NCBI GenBank assembly: GCA_937929945.1
Contig: CALFUK010000026.1
Span: 1-64,000 of the forward strand
Source: an uncultured Saprospiraceae bacterium
GTDB taxonomy: Bacteria; Bacteroidota; Bacteroidia; Chitinophagales; Saprospiraceae
DNA: 64,000 bases
Direction of reading: 5' to 3'
Of the stretch, positions 37,201 to 44,332 are shown one piece after another; position 1 is the first letter of the stretch; each line of letters opens with the position of its first letter. The notes under the pieces are model-generated. The model was not told where the DNA came from. It worked only from the letters and a program-made list of their open reading frames with translations, and did no database searches. The translations under genes and the position numbers were made by a program.

Positions 37201-37387
37201 CTTCCAACTCACTTCGCTCATCATGCTCATTTTCATAATACAGTGCAGCTGGAATCAATTCTGACAACAACAGATCTGACTGATGAAAGAACATCAGATC
37301 GTCATATCCCGCTGTCTTCTGCGATAGACCTAAGAGTGCGGCTGAGAGAATAAGCGTTATACTGGATAGAATTTTAAACATAATCAT
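34265..37387 (-). CDS. Large periplasmic TPR protein
   Basis: 1040 residues. Signal peptide (FKILSSITLILSAALLGLSQ), then some twenty tetratricopeptide-like helix pairs from about residue 60 to 1010, for example AYHFKKGYCLFVTKQFQAA, SNKARLKLGLINYNAGAYDESL and ADALYYQADIQAKLDQY. An inner ATG at 37381 is equally good as a start. TPR arrays make elongated protein-binding scaffolds. The gene lies just upstream of the outer-membrane barrel gene on the same strand, suggesting a shared envelope complex. Function not known. Confidence 0.88.
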   Translation of the reverse strand: MIMFKILSSITLILSAALLGLSQKTAGYDDLMFFHQSDLLLSELIPAALYYENEHDERSELEVLFPEPMAVDAEHHFNQLIGLFHLHPNYAAQLIQDKLYEIEGTAERNQLAIALGGYYYNQQDYHQAIISYDLIEDDETLSEATASAYHFKKGYCLFVTKQFQAARRQFSKTKNTRDIYYFPTNYYHAMSSYFEGDMKAAISGFERVRASDKYSPSIPYYLSQIYFAEQEYDKLISYAELELQKPKIDHKDKIKKILGQAYFQRGRYEEAKPLLVIDESDQEALTSSETFQIAYVLYQLGQVEESIPYFAALSLQPESSAHQLNSTILLADSYLKTNRPQEAQSALYTAINAKEIKKPIRDQLIINYAKLTSQDHQYQDALNALGKISKSSAKYNEARDLMTTIYLNTDDYIGALTFIDKLENPSTDIKAKAQILQYNQGVKFYQDDLLKESVSYFSSAIENDQDPQVTLDALFWLGSIYRQDQKLKKSTAIYNQYFVKSESRQTTSEESRKWIAYYNQGYNWMDQNKLEDAAQYFDLSVQSYRVDDANSEYTLIYEDALLRSGDLSLQQKNYTKSLERYFKANQIPEAKHPDYSRYQTALIQGFLGTDVQKIVLLESVINDYPTSEYIDNAIYHAADAYLSMGNEAKAKQEFTKLLSEYPNSPFSNKARLKLGLINYNAGAYDESLSQYEQILNADPAPAELVQANEAIKEIYINEKSDSEGYFKLIESHPSLDQVTDYEKDSLSYAIAKEKYDTDAGPEALAQFSMYLSRYQQGFYTADALYYQADIQAKLDQYTAALASYEKLLTQGDSRLKEKALLKAGAIAYKLSDYEKAASYHKKIISANDPETSEIANYSVLESLYQLKKVDEYGPYALRVIQSALASEKQKRFAQYCLATSAYKDGRIIEALDYYRQVTAGEKNIRSAESLYQMAEINFKRNDLPQANELLSQLTTEYSSYHYWVARGVILLSDVYLKNEEYIRAKAALDSILQNYTDQGDGIISLAASKKQSLTETILQQNQLINTENSDTLILEYNNNQ

Positions 37388-37611
37388 TCAGTTTAGGAGC
37401 TGATCACAGCGAATCAGTTCAATATAGGATGTCACCTATACATTAAACAAAATTATAATATTTAAAATTGTCTGGGTAGAATTTATTGGGATAGGCTGTC
37501 TGATAAGATTAAAAGCCCTGACTTAAGCTCAATGATCAATGTAGCAGGAATAGCTGTAACTCAATGAGGACAATTAGAATGCAGTGCTACCCAACTCATC
37601 GAAGAGATCAC

Positions 37612-38190
37612 CTAATGAGAGGATGCGAGCGTCGGCAGATAAAACCGCTTAGTAGCCACGGCAGCTATCCCAAATAAGACCAATGTGAAGACCAAATCTC
37701 CGAATAACGTAAAGGGGAAGAATGGAATCCCAGCTATGTAACATTCTACTAACCCAACAAGATTCTTAGGATACATCGGCAGTTCTATCCATGAGGAGAA
37801 GTTAGTGATGATGAAAAATACCATGGAAGAGCCAATGGATGCCGTTACAAGTTGGAAGAACTTAGACCGTTTGATCAGACTGCCGATCATCACGATGACA
37901 GCTATGCTGATGAAGCTGGCAATCATGTATGGCTTGAAAAAAATAAATCCTGACTCTGCGTAAAAGCCCCGATACAAGGTGTTATTTAAGACCAGGTCAG
38001 ATGCGAATAGAGCAACTAAGGGTATGATGACGGCTAAATATTTATGGGATTTGAGGTATGACCCAGATAGGAGGGCCATAGCTGTAATCGGAGCAAAATT
38101 AAGCGGATGGGGTATGATCCGGTACAGGATACATGAGACGATTAACGCCAAAACCAACGAAACATTCCATTTTTTACTTGAATCAACCAT
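37612..38190 (-). CDS. DUF6580-like membrane protein
   Basis: 192 residues with about six membrane helices. The sequence resembles the DUF6580 putative transport family: RIIPHPLNFAPITAMALLSGSYLK near the start and FTLFGDLVFTLVLFG near the end. Such proteins look like the substrate-binding S component of ECF transporters, but no ATPase or T component is coded nearby and no riboswitch is evident upstream. The substrate is unknown. It is divergent from the 38284 gene. Confidence 0.8.
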   Translation of the reverse strand: MVDSSKKWNVSLVLALIVSCILYRIIPHPLNFAPITAMALLSGSYLKSHKYLAVIIPLVALFASDLVLNNTLYRGFYAESGFIFFKPYMIASFISIAVIVMIGSLIKRSKFFQLVTASIGSSMVFFIITNFSSWIELPMYPKNLVGLVECYIAGIPFFPFTLFGDLVFTLVLFGIAAVATKRFYLPTLASSH

Positions 38191-38206
38191 TACTTCCGAT
38201 TTATCA

Positions 38207-38214
38207 CAAATTTA
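38207..38214 (-). promoter_or_regulatory. Candidate -7 element of the DUF6580 gene
   Basis: Minus-strand TAAATTTG, a match to TAnnTTTG, 17 nt upstream of the ATG at 38190. No TTG was found at the expected -33 spacing. Confidence 0.45.
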
Positions 38215-38283
38215 ATACAATTTAATGCTTACGAAGCTTTATATTAATCTTTTAGATTAGAATTTTAGATCAATTTCGGGAGA

Positions 38284-39078
38284 ATGAATTTAGAGGAAAA
38301 AATAGTTGACCTATTTGAATTACGCAAAATACCAGAATTATTAGCCTCAGCCACTGATGATCAGAGCCTGAGGAAGCGCTTTTTAGTCAGACTGAAGCGG
38401 CTGCAGCAGGTGATCTATGAGTTAGATAAGTATCTCGAATCTTCTTGGCAGATTGAAGAATCAGAACTGGATTACTATTGGGATAACATCTATCGTGCGC
38501 TCAAGGGATTTCATGTGCGAAGGTCTCAGATCGAGGCTCAGCTGGCTCACATTAAGAAATACCAAACTCACGAATTGCAACTTCGAGAAAACAAATTGCC
38601 GAATCGGCTCTCGATGGATTATTTTTACTTCTACAAATCTTGTGATATCAAGTTGATGCGCAGCCTGATATACCATTCGTTTCCGAGGCTTAAGGCCCTG
38701 TCATCTTTGATGGACTGGCGATCATTTGATCTACTTACAGAGATGCACGACGACATTGAGGATCTTTTTGAGGATAGAGCTGCCATCAATTGTAACCGGT
38801 TTATGATTCAGCTCGTGGTAGAGGGCGAGGAAAAGACGCAGCAAGACTACGGTGACTTCATAGAGGAGGTAAAGCTCAAAAGCCTTCACGGATTTCAAGA
38901 AGAAGGGGACCACGCACTGAGATCCAACATACAGCGCTGGACGGAAGGCGCTGTGGTGGATTTGGAAGATTTACTCAGGGATCAAATGCAGAAGTACAGC
39001 AAGCAAAGATTTGATTCCTTGCTACTGGCAGAATACATACCAGAGCTGGACAAAAAGCTGGCACGAGTCCATGCCTGA
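38284..39078 (+). CDS. Conserved-looking soluble protein of unknown function
   Basis: 264 residues, highly charged and mainly helical by appearance (LVRLKRLQQVIYELDKYLES, DDIEDLFEDRAAINCNRF). No signal peptide, membrane segment or catalytic motif is recognised. It heads a four-gene operon: the ATG of the asparaginase gene lies 8 nt inside its end. Its co-transcription with amino-acid deamination enzymes suggests a linked role, but that is only context. Confidence 0.72.
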   Translation: MNLEEKIVDLFELRKIPELLASATDDQSLRKRFLVRLKRLQQVIYELDKYLESSWQIEESELDYYWDNIYRALKGFHVRRSQIEAQLAHIKKYQTHELQLRENKLPNRLSMDYFYFYKSCDIKLMRSLIYHSFPRLKALSSLMDWRSFDLLTEMHDDIEDLFEDRAAINCNRFMIQLVVEGEEKTQQDYGDFIEEVKLKSLHGFQEEGDHALRSNIQRWTEGAVVDLEDLLRDQMQKYSKQRFDSLLLAEYIPELDKKLARVHA

Positions 39079-39565
39079 GTGTATATTAGTCATACAGACT
39101 GGTGGAACAATTGACAAAGACTATCCACACCAGCAAGACGGTTACGCCTTCACCATTGGAGATTCAGCCACCGAAAAACTACTGCGACAGATGGATTTAT
39201 CTGTGGCCTTCGAGTATGTCAGCTGCGCTCAGAAAGACAGTCTGGATCTGACAGATGATGACCGTCAAGAGATTGTGCAAGCCATTACAGCATATAAAGA
39301 CCATCAAAAGATCATCATCACTCACGGCACAGATACACTGCAACAGACTGGTCTTTATATAAAGAAAAGGGTGGAAGGTAAAGTGATCATTCTTACTGGA
39401 GCTATGCGTCCGGCAGCATTCATTGACTCTGATGCCCGCTTTAATGTCGGGATGGCAGTTGGAGCTACTCAAACATTGGATGCAGGAGTATATATTTGCC
39501 TACACGGCATCACTAAAGAAGTCTCTGCCATCCAGCGAGATGCGCAAAGCGGGAAATACTATTGA
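39071..39565 (+). CDS. One-domain asparaginase-like protein
   Basis: 164 residues, only the N-terminal half of a normal L-asparaginase (about 330). Both Thr-containing active motifs of that half are present: VIQTGGTIDK and ITHGTDTLQQTG, followed by LTGAMRP. The C-terminal dimer domain, which completes the active site in classical enzymes, is missing; the stop at 39563 is followed at once by the dehydratase gene, so this is not a frameshift. Stand-alone versions of this domain exist in several bacteria. ATG at 39071 overlaps the previous gene; an upstream in-frame ATG at 39011 is less likely. Confidence 0.85.
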   Translation: MPECILVIQTGGTIDKDYPHQQDGYAFTIGDSATEKLLRQMDLSVAFEYVSCAQKDSLDLTDDDRQEIVQAITAYKDHQKIIITHGTDTLQQTGLYIKKRVEGKVIILTGAMRPAAFIDSDARFNVGMAVGATQTLDAGVYICLHGITKEVSAIQRDAQSGKYY

Positions 39566-39566
39566 T

Positions 39567-40511
39567 ATGATGATGCCCACGAAGAATGATTTATTGATTG
39601 CTTACGGTCGAATTAAAGATCACATCCATCGGACTCCGGTGATGACCAGTCGGTTTATCAATCAATTGTGCGGCTGTGAGGTCTACTTTAAATGTGAAAA
39701 CTTTCAGAAAGGTGGATCCTATAAAATCAGAGGTGCGCTCAATGCGACGTTAAGTCTAACAGATGAGCAACGAGAAAAAGGTATTGCCACACACTCTTCA
39801 GGTAATTTTGCTCAAGCTGTAGCCGTAGCTGCGACCATCGTACGGACTAAGGCCTACGTCGTGATGCCAGAAAATGCACCAGACATAAAAAGGCAAGCCA
39901 CTCTCGGATATGGGGCGGAGCTCACTCTTTGTGAGCCGACACTGCAAGCCAGAGAAAAGACATTGGCGAAGATCGTCGCATCACATGGTGCCAGTCCTCT
40001 GCATCCGTCTAATGATATACCCGTGATCATAGGACAGGGTACCTGTGCTTATGAGCTGCTCGAAGATATACCAGATATGGACTATATCATTGCCCCTGTG
40101 GGAGGTGGAGGCGTCTCTGCTGGGTCCATTATAGCAGCGCAGCACTTTTCTGATGGGGCTAAAGTCATCGGAGCTGAGCCAGCTAATGCCGATGATGCTT
40201 ATCGCTCTTTGATAGCGGGTAGAATAGTACCATCAGAATCTCCTGATACCATCGCTGATGGCCTGCGTACTCAGCTCGGCAGTAATAACTTTCCGATCAT
40301 CTCTGCCCATATAGATCAAATCATATTAGTAGAAGAAGATGAGATTGTCAGTGCCATGCTCTTAGTCTGGCAGCGCATGAAGATTATCATAGAGCCATCC
40401 AGTGCTACGACTCTGGCAGCTGTCATCAAACAAAAATCATTATTCACCGATAAGAAAACAGGGCTGATCATAACGGGCGGGAATGTCGATCTGCTCCATC
40501 TTCCGTTTTAA
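39567..40511 (+). CDS. Threonine dehydratase / serine racemase-type PLP enzyme
   Basis: 314 residues of fold type II. The PLP lysine is in FQKGGSYKIRGAL, the substrate loop in THSSGNFAQAVAVAA, the phosphate-binding glycine loop in APVGGGGVSAG and the closing Ser in IITGGN. There is no regulatory ACT domain, so it looks catabolic. It deaminates threonine or serine to the 2-oxo acid through an enamine. Three ATGs at 39567, 39570 and 39573 follow directly after the asparaginase stop; I list the first. RidA follows 16 nt later. Confidence 0.9.
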   Translation: MMMPTKNDLLIAYGRIKDHIHRTPVMTSRFINQLCGCEVYFKCENFQKGGSYKIRGALNATLSLTDEQREKGIATHSSGNFAQAVAVAATIVRTKAYVVMPENAPDIKRQATLGYGAELTLCEPTLQAREKTLAKIVASHGASPLHPSNDIPVIIGQGTCAYELLEDIPDMDYIIAPVGGGGVSAGSIIAAQHFSDGAKVIGAEPANADDAYRSLIAGRIVPSESPDTIADGLRTQLGSNNFPIISAHIDQIILVEEDEIVSAMLLVWQRMKIIIEPSSATTLAAVIKQKSLFTDKKTGLIITGGNVDLLHLPF

Positions 40512-40527
40512 AATAAAATGCAATCAT

Positions 40528-40887
40528 ATGAGCCAAGAAGCACCAGGACATTATTCTAAATTCGTTATTGCTAACGGACTGATTTTCACATCTGGCGTAT
40601 TACCTCTTCTGGATAGAGCCACGAAGTCAGTGCCTGAGACCATCGAAGAGCAGGCTCTTCTGGCACTAGAAGGCATCGAAAAAATCATTCAGGAGTCAGG
40701 CTCAGATAGGTCAGATATCATCAAGACTACCGCATACATCTGTCGTGTCGATGACTGGTCTAAAGTCAATGGTGTCTACCAATCTTTCTTTGCAGATCAT
40801 AAGCCAGCGCGATCCATCATACCCGTATCTGGCCTACACTTTGGTTGCTTGATAGAAATCGAAGCAGTAGCCAAGCTCAGAAAATGA
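40528..40887 (+). CDS. ridA: RidA-family enamine/imine deaminase
   Basis: 119 residues from the ATG at 40528. YSKFVIANGLIFTSGVLPL at the start, SRSDIIKTTAYICRVDD-like centre and the signature ARSIIPVSGLHFGCLIEIEAVA, with the catalytic Arg and Glu. RidA hydrolyses reactive enamine and imine intermediates such as 2-aminoacrylate, which PLP dehydratases release. The gene is directly downstream of just such a dehydratase, a clear functional pairing. It closes the operon. Confidence 0.93.
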   Translation: MSQEAPGHYSKFVIANGLIFTSGVLPLLDRATKSVPETIEEQALLALEGIEKIIQESGSDRSDIIKTTAYICRVDDWSKVNGVYQSFFADHKPARSIIPVSGLHFGCLIEIEAVAKLRK

Positions 40888-40955
40888 TCCTAAAATATTG
40901 TAAATCAATCCAGTAGATAAGTTGGGAAAGGCTTTATAATTAGCTAAAAGGGTAT

Positions 40956-40963
40956 TATTTTTG
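40956..40963 (+). promoter_or_regulatory. Candidate -7 element upstream of the DUF4956 gene
   Basis: TATTTTTG followed by CA matches TAnnTTTG and lies 142 nt upstream of the ATG at 41106. The nearest TTG (40922-40924) is too far for the usual spacing, so this is tentative. If used, it gives a long untranslated leader. Confidence 0.4.
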
Positions 40964-41105
40964 CAATTCGTTAGATAAAAATGCATACTAATGGCCTATT
41001 TGTGCGTCTAATTGGATGTACTCGTACCTGCACCTTTCCTTTGTGACTGTTTTATATAGCCTTTTAGCTTGCTAAGAGAATAATAATTATTGATCGTACA
41101 TATAT

Positions 41106-41846
41106 ATGATAGACTTAAGCATATTACAGGAAAATCCAAATAACCCAACGTTTTACACGTTGTTGTTTGCGGTGCTATTTGCGTTTTTTCTATCCAGTAT
41201 AGTCGCTATCACATACGACCTGACGACGAAGACGACTTATCGCAGAGCTCATTTTTTGCAATCTCTCTCATTGATATCAATGGTCGCTGCTATGGTCATG
41301 CAGGCGATCGGAGATAGCATCGGTAGAGGATTGGGTATGCTGGGTGCATTGGCGATTATCCGATTCAGAACGAATCTGAATGATCCTCGTAATATGACCT
41401 TCATGTTTTCTTCGCTGGCGATCGGGATCTCTTGTGGTGTATTGGGATTTACCATCGCTTTGACAGGGACACTTGTCTTTTGCTTAGCTGCATTTGTATT
41501 GAAATATTCCCCGCTGAGCGGATCTAATGAGTTAATCGGTGTCTTGAGATTACAATACCCTATTACTCACGACTTAAGAAAGGAGATTGAGAATAACATC
41601 AGACGCTATTGCAAAGACTTTGATCTGAAAGAAATGAGATTTCTACCACAAAAGACAAATGAGCTGATGAGTGATGTTGGTGATTTGATCTCAGTTAATG
41701 TTATAAGAGATGAGCTGTACGAATTGAATTACCTGATTAGAATGAAGAAGGAGACAGGTATAGCTGATTTCTCTACGTCTATGAGAGACATAGAAGGGAT
41801 GCACGATATTCGATTGAAATTTGAGAAAGAACCTAAATCCTTATAA
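41106..41846 (+). CDS. DUF4956-family membrane protein
   Basis: 246 residues. The first half has about four membrane segments (LLFAVLFAFFLSSIVAI, SLISMVAAMVMQAIGD, FSSLAIGISCGVLGFTIAL) with the family core RGLGMLGALAIIRFRTNLNDPRN; the C-terminal half is a cytoplasmic mixed domain. DUF4956 proteins usually sit next to VTC-type polyphosphate polymerase or CotH genes, and their activity is unknown. Here the stop abuts the start of a HlyD-like gene, followed by an outer-membrane factor, so it may act as the inner-membrane part of an exporter. Confidence 0.88.
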   Translation: MIDLSILQENPNNPTFYTLLFAVLFAFFLSSIVAITYDLTTKTTYRRAHFLQSLSLISMVAAMVMQAIGDSIGRGLGMLGALAIIRFRTNLNDPRNMTFMFSSLAIGISCGVLGFTIALTGTLVFCLAAFVLKYSPLSGSNELIGVLRLQYPITHDLRKEIENNIRRYCKDFDLKEMRFLPQKTNELMSDVGDLISVNVIRDELYELNYLIRMKKETGIADFSTSMRDIEGMHDIRLKFEKEPKSL

Positions 41847-42893
41847 ATGCGGAGTATCAATATATTTTATTTTGTGGTATTTCTTGTAGGCATGATTCTC
41901 TGGCATATGAGTATGAAGTTTAGTGCTGAGGTGCAAGCCTTTTTTGGTGTCGCTGAAAGTCCTGAATTTGTCTTTAAGAGAGGATATGATTTGGTCATCG
42001 ACGAGATACACGTCATACCAGGTCAGCTAGTGAAGAAAGGTGATCTCATATTGGAATATTCAAGAGTCAGCACAGCACCAAAACTGGACAACAAGCAGGA
42101 CTACGACATCCGTGACCTGAAAGCAAAAGAAGAGATCATGATACAGACGAAGCTCAATGAGCTGCAGAGTCTGAAAGATCAGAAACAATTAGAAATAGGC
42201 AACTTAGATGATGAGATAGCGAAGAAGCGAGAATACATCAAAAACAAAAAAGAGGTTCTCGGCGGTTTTGCTACGCCATCGGTATTTGTACCATTAGAAA
42301 ATGAGGTCGCTGCTCTGGTCCAACAAAAAGCAAGACAGACTACTTACTTTGACAATCGGATAGCAGCCATCCAGAATGATGTGAACTCGAATAAAAGCCC
42401 CTACAAGGATCAAATATCCAGACTAAAAGCAGAGAAAAAATTTGAAAAAGATACAGAAGTCATCAGCGAAAGCATGTATGCACCCTATGACGGTCTGATC
42501 GGAGATATAAGAATCGTAGAGAACAGTAAGGTCTCATCCTACGAGCCTCTCCTTACCATGTATCAGAATGAACCCTCTCGTGTGAAAGGATACGTGCATG
42601 AGGACCTGAGATTGCAAGTCGCCGTGAATGATACATTCTTGGTCAGTTCTAATAAAGACAGAACGAATAAAATCAAAGGTGTCGTTACCGGAATGGGGAA
42701 GCGTATAGTAGGCATCCCGATGAGGTTAAGCCGCGTACCGGATCGGCAGCTCTATGGTGTGGAGATCATGATCTCACTGCCACCTAACAATGAGTTTATC
42801 TTAGCTGAGAAAGTGATCTTAGAACTACATAAGAATTTAGGTGTCCATGAGGCATCAATGGATAAAGAAAAATATACAAATCTTGCTAAGTAG
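41847..42893 (+). CDS. HlyD-like membrane fusion protein
   Basis: 348 residues. One N-terminal membrane helix (IFYFVVFLVGMILWHMSM), then a split lipoyl-type domain (IDEIHVIPGQLVKKGDLILEY at about residues 50-70 and MYAPYDGLIGDIRIVENSKV near 210-230) around a long coiled coil (residues 85-205), and a beta-barrel domain at the end. This is the periplasmic adaptor layout of tripartite exporters. It begins directly after DUF4956 and overlaps the TolC-like gene by 47 nt. No ABC or RND pump gene is adjacent. Confidence 0.87.
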   Translation: MRSINIFYFVVFLVGMILWHMSMKFSAEVQAFFGVAESPEFVFKRGYDLVIDEIHVIPGQLVKKGDLILEYSRVSTAPKLDNKQDYDIRDLKAKEEIMIQTKLNELQSLKDQKQLEIGNLDDEIAKKREYIKNKKEVLGGFATPSVFVPLENEVAALVQQKARQTTYFDNRIAAIQNDVNSNKSPYKDQISRLKAEKKFEKDTEVISESMYAPYDGLIGDIRIVENSKVSSYEPLLTMYQNEPSRVKGYVHEDLRLQVAVNDTFLVSSNKDRTNKIKGVVTGMGKRIVGIPMRLSRVPDRQLYGVEIMISLPPNNEFILAEKVILELHKNLGVHEASMDKEKYTNLAK

Positions 42894-44106
42894 GACCGTC
42901 GCACTATTCGTTATTCTCCATGTATTTGTTTCTGTAAGTCATTCTCAGGAGCTTTCTATCAGTACGCAGTCATTCTTTGATGCGTCGACTAAGGAGCTGA
43001 TCAGCATGCTTCAGTCGTCGCAGAAGGCGATGTCAGGCCAAGAATTCAAAGCGCCACACATCGAGGGCTTAGAGTTCAGGACTGAGACCAATGATTTCGA
43101 CTTGTCGGAACAGGACTATACATTCAGAATCAGCCCTACCTCCAAAAAAATAAGAAAGGCACAACGAGAGCTGTATGAGCTGTACACTAATAATCCCGAA
43201 AATCCATTGCTCTCTACCTTCGAAGGAGAATTAGATGCAGTATACCAGGCATGGGTAAGTCTCTACATCATAGATCAAAAACAAGATGTATCAGAAGAGC
43301 TGTCAGCACTCATGAAAGAGAAGAAATCTGTACTGGAGAAAATGATCTTGCTTCCTGAATTTAAGCTGAAGGACTTTGTCGATCTGCAAAAGAGAGAGGC
43401 CGAGCTGGAGGTAGACATGACGCTTCTCACGGAAGAGCAGAGTGCCATCGCTGCTACATACGATTCTCAATATTCTACCTTTAGTTTTTATGATCTTATT
43501 GGCGTAGACGCTATAGAGACGATCATTAACTCGATTGATACAGATAAGCTAAGCCGTGATGATATGATCATCACTGCGGCATACGAGAAGGAATTGTTGC
43601 AAAAAGAGCTCAACTTAGAACTGGCGGAGAATAAAAAAATATTTGAATGGGGACAGCTCGCTTATCGAGGGATCAATAGCAATCCATTCAAAGAAGTAGT
43701 CTCTATCGGGGCGGCCTTCCGATGGCCCCATGATGGCAATAATCGTCTGAAAATAGAAGAACTGAAAATAAAACTCAACGAAGTCGATTCAGAGCAGTAC
43801 ATCGAAAATGAAAAATTGCATCTGAGTACTGAAAGTGCCAAAAATGCTGCATTAGCCAAGATAAAAACCTATCGTCGAATCTTCGAGCTGAGAAAAAAGC
43901 AGCAAGCAGAAACGGAAAAGATAGTAGAACTACTGCTGAGAGATCAGAATGTGAACCCCCTGGATCTGCTCGATATCAGAGAGGATGAAATAAAAGAAAG
44001 ACTGGCCATCATTAAGCTCTTGGAAGATGTATACATTGCTTACCTGGATACCCTCAAAAGCAGCCGATTAATGTATAAATTGCCCTTGACCAACTTTTTG
44101 AGATAA
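42847..44106 (+). CDS. TolC-like outer-membrane factor
   Basis: 419 residues from the ATG at 42847 (a GTG two codons upstream is possible). Signal peptide (LLSRTVALFVILHVFVSVSHSQ), then long amphipathic helices of high Lys/Glu content with a strand region VVSIGAAFRWPH in the middle, and a final helix LDLLDIREDEIKERLAIIKLL. The layout of paired long helices with short strands is that of the outer-membrane efflux protein family. The gene overlaps the adaptor gene by 47 nt, so the three are made together. Confidence 0.8.
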   Translation: MRHQWIKKNIQILLSRTVALFVILHVFVSVSHSQELSISTQSFFDASTKELISMLQSSQKAMSGQEFKAPHIEGLEFRTETNDFDLSEQDYTFRISPTSKKIRKAQRELYELYTNNPENPLLSTFEGELDAVYQAWVSLYIIDQKQDVSEELSALMKEKKSVLEKMILLPEFKLKDFVDLQKREAELEVDMTLLTEEQSAIAATYDSQYSTFSFYDLIGVDAIETIINSIDTDKLSRDDMIITAAYEKELLQKELNLELAENKKIFEWGQLAYRGINSNPFKEVVSIGAAFRWPHDGNNRLKIEELKIKLNEVDSEQYIENEKLHLSTESAKNAALAKIKTYRRIFELRKKQQAETEKIVELLLRDQNVNPLDLLDIREDEIKERLAIIKLLEDVYIAYLDTLKSSRLMYKLPLTNFLR

Positions 44107-44332
44107 GTCGAACTCCCTCATTATCAGGCTATAACAAATAGTCCATTTCAATATAATATGTCTTCTAATACATAAGTAAGTGTCTTTATGAGACTTATGG
44201 CTAAATAAATCTTCAGCTGCGTAGGGGAGGTATTGGTATAGGTACGTCGTAAGCAAAACTACAGATAACTCAGTGTACTCAGCTGACTATCAGATGTAGA
44301 TGTACGAATATTACTTAATAACCAAATCTCAT

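Noticed and set aside
39011-39565. Frameshifted or broken asparaginase
   Set aside because: The short reading frame ends cleanly and the next gene begins 1 nt later; no remains of the C-terminal asparaginase domain exist in another frame. It is a one-domain protein.
40930-41069. Distant inverted repeat AGCTAAAAGG (40942-40951) and CCTTTTAGCT (41060-41069), with GGCTTTATAA and TTATATAGCC nearby, possibly a riboswitch
   Set aside because: The arms are 108 bp apart, the flanking blocks are in an order that cannot pair together, and the first arm lies upstream of the candidate promoter. No riboswitch class is recognised.
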